Translations under genes and position numbers: made by a program
In this document: positions 59,423 to 64,000 of the stretch, piece after piece
How positions within the stretch are numbered: position 1 is the stretch's first letter
Layout: the number at the start of each line of letters is the position of its first letter
Source: an uncultured bacterium
GTDB taxonomy: Bacteria > Bacillota > Clostridia > TANB77 > CAG-508
Direction of reading: 5' to 3'
Length of the DNA stretch: 64,000 bases
NCBI GenBank assembly: GCA_905215935.1
Contig: CAJMRY010000002.1
Span: 248,001 to 312,000 of the forward strand
Notes under the pieces: model-generated
Told to the model about the DNA's origin: nothing
The model's input: the letters and a program-made list of their open reading frames with translations, nothing else
Databases searched by the model: none

Positions 59423-60967
59423 ATGAATGAGAAAATAAGGTTTAAAGAAATTGTTTCAATATTAAAAGACAGTGATTTGATTAGCGGAATTACTCCAGAA
59501 AAATTATGTAATACAATTTCTAAATTAGGTCCTATGTATATAAAATTGGGGCAAATAATGTCTAGTAGATATGATTTATTACCGAAAGAATATTGTGATG
59601 CTTTATCAAATTTAAGAGCAAAGGTAACTCCAATGAGTTTTGAAGAAGTTATGCAAATATTAAACGAAGAATATGGTGATACAAGCAACATTTTTCAAAG
59701 TATATCTAAAACTTGTATAGGTTCCGCTTCTATTGCACAAGTACATAAAGCCAAATTAAAATCTGGAGAAGATGTAGTAATTAAAGTTCAAAGAAAAAAT
59801 GTTTATGAAACTATGTCTATGGATGTAAAATTATTAAAAAAAGCTATAAGATTATTACATTTAAACTTAATAATAAAAACAATTAATTTAGCTAATATAA
59901 TAGATGAAATATATTATACAGCAAAAGAAGAGATGAATTTTCAAATAGAAGCAAATCATCTTGAAGAATTTAAAGATAATAATATTGATATAGCATATGT
60001 TGATGTACCAAAAGTATATAATAATTTAGTCACTAAAAAAGTTTTAGTTATGGAAAATATTGAAGGAATAAATTTAGATGATAAAGAAAAATTAATGAGC
60101 CAAGGATATGATATTGAAGAAATAGGATTAAAACTTGCTAATAATTATATTAAACAAGCTTTAGACGATGGCTTTTTCCATGCAGATCCACATCCAGATA
60201 ATATTTTTATACGTAATGGAAAGATAGTATTTTTAGATTTAGGAATGATGGGAAGAATTAGTTCTAGAAATAAAATGTTATTAAAAAATGCAATGAAAGC
60301 TATAGTACAGAATAATGTAAGTGAACTTGAACATATATTACTTAGTATATCTACTACAAAAGAGTCTGTAAATCATATTAAGTTAAGAACAGGGATTCAG
60401 AAAATATTAGATAGAAATGCAAATGAGGATATAAAAAATATCAATATAATAGAGTTTATAAATAGTGTAAATAGTCTTTTAAAAGAAAATAATATATTAT
60501 TAGATAAAAATATTACTTTGCTAGTTAGAGGAATTTGTGTAATTGAAGGAACTCTAGAAGGTATTAGTCCAAATATTAATTTATTAATGGTGTTTAATAA
60601 CAAAATAAAAGAAGACAGTTTTAATGAAGTGTTTTCTAAAGAAATGTTAATGAATACAGGTAAAAATTTCGTGACTGGAGTTAATAGTTTAAGCATGCTT
60701 CCAAATGAATTGCTAAATTTTATAAAAGATATAAATCGTGGCGAAACTAAAATTGATATAGAAATGGCAAATTCACAAAAGCAAGTAGATAAGTTAGAAA
60801 AAATGTTACATCAGTTAGTAATTGGTCTTTTAGATGCTGCTATTTTATTAGGAGCAAGTATGGTGAATAATCAAATTTTAAGATATGTTTACCTAGTATT
60901 TGCTGTTATATTTACAATATGGCTATTTGTACAAATGGCAAAAGACCATTTTCATAAAGGATATTAA
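59423..60967 (+). CDS. ABC1/UbiB-family atypical kinase
   Basis: 514 aa. KLGQIMSSRYDLLP (KxGQ), GSASIAQVHKA (Ala-rich loop), HADPHPDNIF, and LDLGMMGRIS are the ABC1 kinase motifs; two C-terminal TM segments. Possible role in quinone or lipid homeostasis. Usual neighbour of phasin-like proteins. AGC GGA at about 59484 is boundary CGG. Confidence 0.9.
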   Translation: MNEKIRFKEIVSILKDSDLISGITPEKLCNTISKLGPMYIKLGQIMSSRYDLLPKEYCDALSNLRAKVTPMSFEEVMQILNEEYGDTSNIFQSISKTCIGSASIAQVHKAKLKSGEDVVIKVQRKNVYETMSMDVKLLKKAIRLLHLNLIIKTINLANIIDEIYYTAKEEMNFQIEANHLEEFKDNNIDIAYVDVPKVYNNLVTKKVLVMENIEGINLDDKEKLMSQGYDIEEIGLKLANNYIKQALDDGFFHADPHPDNIFIRNGKIVFLDLGMMGRISSRNKMLLKNAMKAIVQNNVSELEHILLSISTTKESVNHIKLRTGIQKILDRNANEDIKNINIIEFINSVNSLLKENNILLDKNITLLVRGICVIEGTLEGISPNINLLMVFNNKIKEDSFNEVFSKEMLMNTGKNFVTGVNSLSMLPNELLNFIKDINRGETKIDIEMANSQKQVDKLEKMLHQLVIGLLDAAILLGASMVNNQILRYVYLVFAVIFTIWLFVQMAKDHFHKGY

Positions 60968-60988
60968 AACAGACAAAATCTGACAAGG

Positions 60989-61015
60989 TGGACAAGAGAA
61001 CCGTCCATTTGTCCA
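60989..61015. repeat. Short inverted repeat, copy 2
   Basis: GGACAAGAGAACCGTCC and TTTGTCC, same palindrome type as 39779-39806. Located just upstream of the nitroreductase ribosome binding site. Confidence 0.6.
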
Positions 61016-61036
61016 TATAGAAGTGAGGTTATAAAA

Positions 61037-61561
61037 ATGGATTTTATTGAATTAGTAAAGAAAAGATATTCATGTAGGAGTTTTTCAGAAAAACAAGTAG
61101 AAAAAGAAAAGATAGATTTGATTCTAGAGGCTGGAAGATTAGCGCCAACAGCAGGAAATTTTCAACCACAAAGAATATTAGTTATTACAGACAAAGAAAA
61201 GATTAATGAATTAAAAGAATGTACTGCTTTTACATTTGATGCTCCAATTGTATTAGCTATTTGTTATGATAAAGACGTTTCATGGAAAAGAAAGTATGAT
61301 GGAAAAGATGAGGGGATTATTGATGTAGGAATTGTAGCTACACACATGATGCTACAAATTGCAGAATTAGGACTAGGCTCAACAATAGTTGGATGTTTTG
61401 AACCCAATAAAGCTGCAAAGATACTAAATATTCCTAGCAATTATGAACTCGAAAATTTGCTTCCATTTGGATATCCATCAGAAGAAGGAAGTAAACCAAG
61501 CTCAAAACACTATGAAAGAGAAAATATAGAAAAATTAGTGTATTGGAATGATTTTAAATAA
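61037..61561 (+). CDS. Nitroreductase family protein
   Basis: 174 aa. FIELVKKRYSCRSFSEKQV and RLAPTAGNFQPQRI are the FMN-binding motifs, and GLGSTIVGCFEP closes the fold. FMN-dependent reductase of unknown substrate. AAGTGAGG upstream. Confidence 0.88.
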   Translation: MDFIELVKKRYSCRSFSEKQVEKEKIDLILEAGRLAPTAGNFQPQRILVITDKEKINELKECTAFTFDAPIVLAICYDKDVSWKRKYDGKDEGIIDVGIVATHMMLQIAELGLGSTIVGCFEPNKAAKILNIPSNYELENLLPFGYPSEEGSKPSSKHYERENIEKLVYWNDFK

Positions 61562-61585
61562 TTACTAAAGGCATTATATAAACAA

Positions 61586-61625
61586 AAACAGCACCACTAA
61601 CAAGAAACGTTAGTGGTGTTGTTTT
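61586..61625. terminator. Terminator between nitroreductase and dapB
   Basis: AACAGCACCACTAAC / GTTAGTGGTGTTGTTTTTT with AGAAAC loop. Confidence 0.86.
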
Positions 61626-61681
61626 TTGTTCGGTATTGAAACTTTTAAATGAAATTTACAACACAAAAAACATGAATTAAA

Positions 61682-62431
61682 TTAAACCAAATCATTCATA
61701 TTGTAAAAACCAGATGCATAGTTAAACAAGTATCTTGCTGCCCTGACAGAACCTTCTGCAAAAACCATTCGAGAATATGCAGTATGGCTGATAGAAAAAG
61801 TCTCATTCTCGCTAAAAAAGGATACCGTGTGTTCGCCAACGATATTACCGCCACGAAGTGAAGCAAGTCCGATTTCGTCTTTTTCTCTTTTTCCAGTACG
61901 TCCATAAATCATTTTCTTTTCGTTGTTAAAAGCGCTATTTACAGCACTAAACAACATTTTTGCAGTACCACTAGGGTTATCTGCTTTTCTGTTGTGGTGT
62001 TTTTCTAAAATTTCGATATCGGCATTTTTGCCAAGAATCGTCGAATACTCTTTCAAGAGTTTTGTAAACACAACAACTTCCAAGGACATGTTTGCAGATT
62101 GGAATACAGGGATTTTGTCTGAGTACTCATGCAATTTGTGAATTTGTTCCTCAGACAGTCCTGTAGTTGCAACTACAATAGGAATGTCGTTTTCGTAGGC
62201 GTACTTTGAGATTATCTCGGTTGCAGTGGGGCTAGAAAAGTCGATAATGATATCAGGCTTTGCGTTAATTTGAGCAACCTCATGAAAAACAGGAAAATTG
62301 AACATTCCAGTCAAATCAATAGATTTGTCAAATCCACAAAGGACTACCATATCAGAAGAAGCATTAACTGCCTCTACGACAAGTTGTCCCATGTGACCCA
62401 AACAACCACAGACCAAAACTTTCTTCTTCAT
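61682..62431 (-). CDS. dapB: 4-hydroxy-tetrahydrodipicolinate reductase (island D)
   Basis: 249 aa with AGGAGG before ATG 62431. VCGCLGHMGQLV nucleotide loop, DFSSPTATE, VATTGLSEEQ, EKHHNRKADNPSGTAK (catalytic HH, K and PSGT). Lysine/DAP step from HTPA. Composition is less AT-rich than flanks, like islands A-C. No in-frame CGG found. A solitary leftward gene in a rightward region. Confidence 0.95.
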   Translation of the reverse strand: MKKKVLVCGCLGHMGQLVVEAVNASSDMVVLCGFDKSIDLTGMFNFPVFHEVAQINAKPDIIIDFSSPTATEIISKYAYENDIPIVVATTGLSEEQIHKLHEYSDKIPVFQSANMSLEVVVFTKLLKEYSTILGKNADIEILEKHHNRKADNPSGTAKMLFSAVNSAFNNEKKMIYGRTGKREKDEIGLASLRGGNIVGEHTVSFFSENETFSISHTAYSRMVFAEGSVRAARYLFNYASGFYNMNDLV

Positions 62432-62654
62432 AAAAAATACCTCCTAGGGTTAAAATTTTGTATAGGAATTATACAATACTATATGTAAAATTTCAACACA
62501 ATTTGTCACAAATTATTATTATACAATCAAATCATTCTTTTTGCATTTAAGTATTATGGTTGAAAAAAGAATGAATGTATAGTAATATTATAAAAGTAAA
62601 ATGGAATGAGAGTATATTTTTCTTCTCTAGTTAAAAAAGGTGTGATAGTAAAAT

Positions 62655-63587
62655 ATGATGAATAAAAATAAAGAGATTATAACTTCTAATAATAAAATTA
62701 AGGTATGTAATAATATACAAGAAGTTAAAGATTTTATAAAGATGAATAAAGAAATAAATATTTGTTTATATTTGGCATATAAAGAACCTATAGAATGGGA
62801 GATATCAACAAGTAGAGTATATATGAATAAAATCCACAAAAATTTAGTGTATTTACCAATTAATATAAAAAAGAACGATTTTGAATCACTTAAAGAGATA
62901 TATGATTTAAGTGAACAAAATAATCAAATTGTTGCAATTAATCAAACTCAACCACATAAAAGTAATTCAGTATTAAAGGAATGGTTTAGAAATAAAACAA
63001 TACCTGATAATGTAGATTCACTAATAAAAGATCAAAACAATAAATTAACATGTTATGATTTAAATGGGCCATCTTTTACAGATTGGTTTACAGAAGATGT
63101 GTCAACGCTAAAAAATAGATTAGTAATACTTTTTGGTGTAGGTGGTGTGGGTGAACCTATTGCTAGGAGAATTGCCAAGGAAGGGATTAATTCACTATAT
63201 CTAATAGATATAAATTCAAAAGATAATCTAGCAAAAGAGTTATCTAATAATACTAAAGTAACATATCTAGAAAAATTAAATGAAATATGTTTAGAAAATG
63301 ATAGTTTTATATTTATTAATTGTACTGGAAAAGAAGGCGGAAACGATAATAGTGCGGTTGAATTTCTACAAAAATATAAAAATATGAATAATATATTTGT
63401 AGATTTGAGACCACAAATAAATATAGAAATAGTAGACTTAGCTAAAAAACTGGGTTGGGACGCTTATACAGGGTTTGGAATGAATGCAAGAAATGATTAT
63501 ACGCTACTAAAAAAAATAAGTGAATTAATAAATATAAAAATACCATCTTTTGAGGAATTTAAAAAATTAGTGGAGGAGGCATCATAA
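62655..63587 (+). CDS. Shikimate dehydrogenase-like Rossmann protein
   Basis: 310 aa. N-terminal domain is divergent; a dehydrogenase core has LFGVGGVGEPIARRIAKEG (nucleotide-binding), INCTGKEGG and YTGFGMN. It lacks the classical shikimate dehydrogenase N-terminal motif, so it may be a derivative with another substrate. The start at 62655 follows AAAGGTGTGATAG. Confidence 0.6.
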   Translation: MMNKNKEIITSNNKIKVCNNIQEVKDFIKMNKEINICLYLAYKEPIEWEISTSRVYMNKIHKNLVYLPINIKKNDFESLKEIYDLSEQNNQIVAINQTQPHKSNSVLKEWFRNKTIPDNVDSLIKDQNNKLTCYDLNGPSFTDWFTEDVSTLKNRLVILFGVGGVGEPIARRIAKEGINSLYLIDINSKDNLAKELSNNTKVTYLEKLNEICLENDSFIFINCTGKEGGNDNSAVEFLQKYKNMNNIFVDLRPQINIEIVDLAKKLGWDAYTGFGMNARNDYTLLKKISELINIKIPSFEEFKKLVEEAS

Positions 63588-63649
63588 AAAAGAGAAAAAT
63601 TTAATAGTAAAAAATATAATTAAATAATAGTATAGGGGGTATTAATATT

Positions 63650-64000
63650 ATGATAGATAAAATCGAGATTGGTAATTTAATAGATGAGCAAGAATATTTA
63701 GAAGAAGTGTCAGAGTGGATATGGAAAGAATGGTCAAAAGGACATGGAGCAGAATTGGAAGATATAATTTATAGATCAAAACATTCTATAAATAGAGATA
63801 TCATTCCACAAATGTATATTGCTAAATATAAAAATAAAGTTGTAGGAGTAGTATCTATATGGTTAAATGATTTAACTACTAGACAGGATTTATTTCCATG
63901 GATGGCAACTTTATATGTAAAAGAAGAATTTAGAAATATGGGAATAGGAAAGATGCTACAACAAAAATGTATAGAAGAAGCTAGAAAGATGAATTACAAA
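63650..64000 (+). CDS. GNAT acetyltransferase, 3' partial
   Basis: ATG 63650 follows AGGGGG. The first 117 codons include YIAKYKNKVVGVVSIW, ATLYVKEEFRNMGIGKML, where RNMGIGK is the acetyl-CoA motif A. Runs past the end of the window. Substrate unknown. Confidence 0.85.
   Translation, partial: MIDKIEIGNLIDEQEYLEEVSEWIWKEWSKGHGAELEDIIYRSKHSINRDIIPQMYIAKYKNKVVGVVSIWLNDLTTRQDLFPWMATLYVKEEFRNMGIGKMLQQKCIEEARKMNYK

Noticed and set aside
1..64000. CRISPR arrays, rRNA and tRNA genes
   Set aside because: No regularly spaced repeat, no conserved rRNA core strings and no tRNA T-arm with CCA-like context was found by eye; a tRNA search tool could still reveal a missed one.

Overview
The window is very AT-rich DNA from a low-GC Firmicute, most like an uncultured gut Clostridia. 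The evidence is strong AGGAGG-type ribosome binding sites, T-box leaders before proS and tyrS, a SAM-I riboswitch before metK, a CotF-type spore-coat gene, a Spo0A-like DNA-binding domain, an intact ppdK and AGA-dominated arginine usage. No tRNA, rRNA, CRISPR array or complete mobile element was seen.

The main discovery is a decoding anomaly. Fifteen ordinary genes (EEP hydrolase, HD protein, ABC exporter subunit, MacB-like ABC fusion, cysE, DUF421, TPM protein, Rsm22-like, pepF, lgt, ppdK, proS, tyrS, smpB and a small membrane protein) are apparently broken. Every break is the same event: an in-frame CGG codon at which the family-conserved protein continues in the +1 frame, so that C-GGN stands where the family has a glycine. 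I count 22 such sites and 22 in-frame CGGs in the AT-rich genes. I found no in-frame CGG acting as arginine in those genes. CGG strings that straddle a codon boundary (ATC GGA, GCG GAT and others, more than 25) never break a frame, even when the surrounding ten bases are identical. The rule therefore depends on translational phase. It looks like systematic +1 frameshifting, or a four-base glycine codon CGGN, at an arginine codon that has probably lost its tRNA.

Layout. 1-12795: GDPD, EEP hydrolase, HD protein, Ppx/GppA, alpha/beta hydrolase, HAD nucleotidase, MFS, a heterodimeric ABC exporter and a three-gene ABC-2 transporter. 13020-15189: island A with less AT-rich composition (Spo0A-C-like, histidine phosphatase, unknown). 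15480-21841: STAND-like NTPase, IS3 scar, CYTH protein, MacB-like ABC fusion. 22038-22613: island B. 22886-34125: cysE, DUF421, SAM riboswitch-metK, LemA-TPM, Rsm22-like, pepF, lgt-YwaF, MBL hydrolase. 34226-35020: island C. 35311-48271: ppdK, a hypothetical gene, hexapeptide transferase, T-box-proS, leucyl aminopeptidase, alarmone synthetase, a MATE-cytidylate-kinase fusion and T-box-tyrS. 48342-61561: CotF pair, peroxiredoxin, fba, HipA-like, smpB, membrane proteins, small metabolic enzymes, RhuM-Fic, phasin-UbiB, nitroreductase. 61682-62431: island D (dapB). The window ends with a shikimate-dehydrogenase-like protein and a partial GNAT.

The island genes have a different composition, and four of them use in-frame CGG as a plain arginine codon. 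Under the host rule they could not be translated to full length, so they look like recent acquisitions or an assembly problem. They act as an internal control for the recoding claim. All calls were made by reading the sequence; no database search was run.
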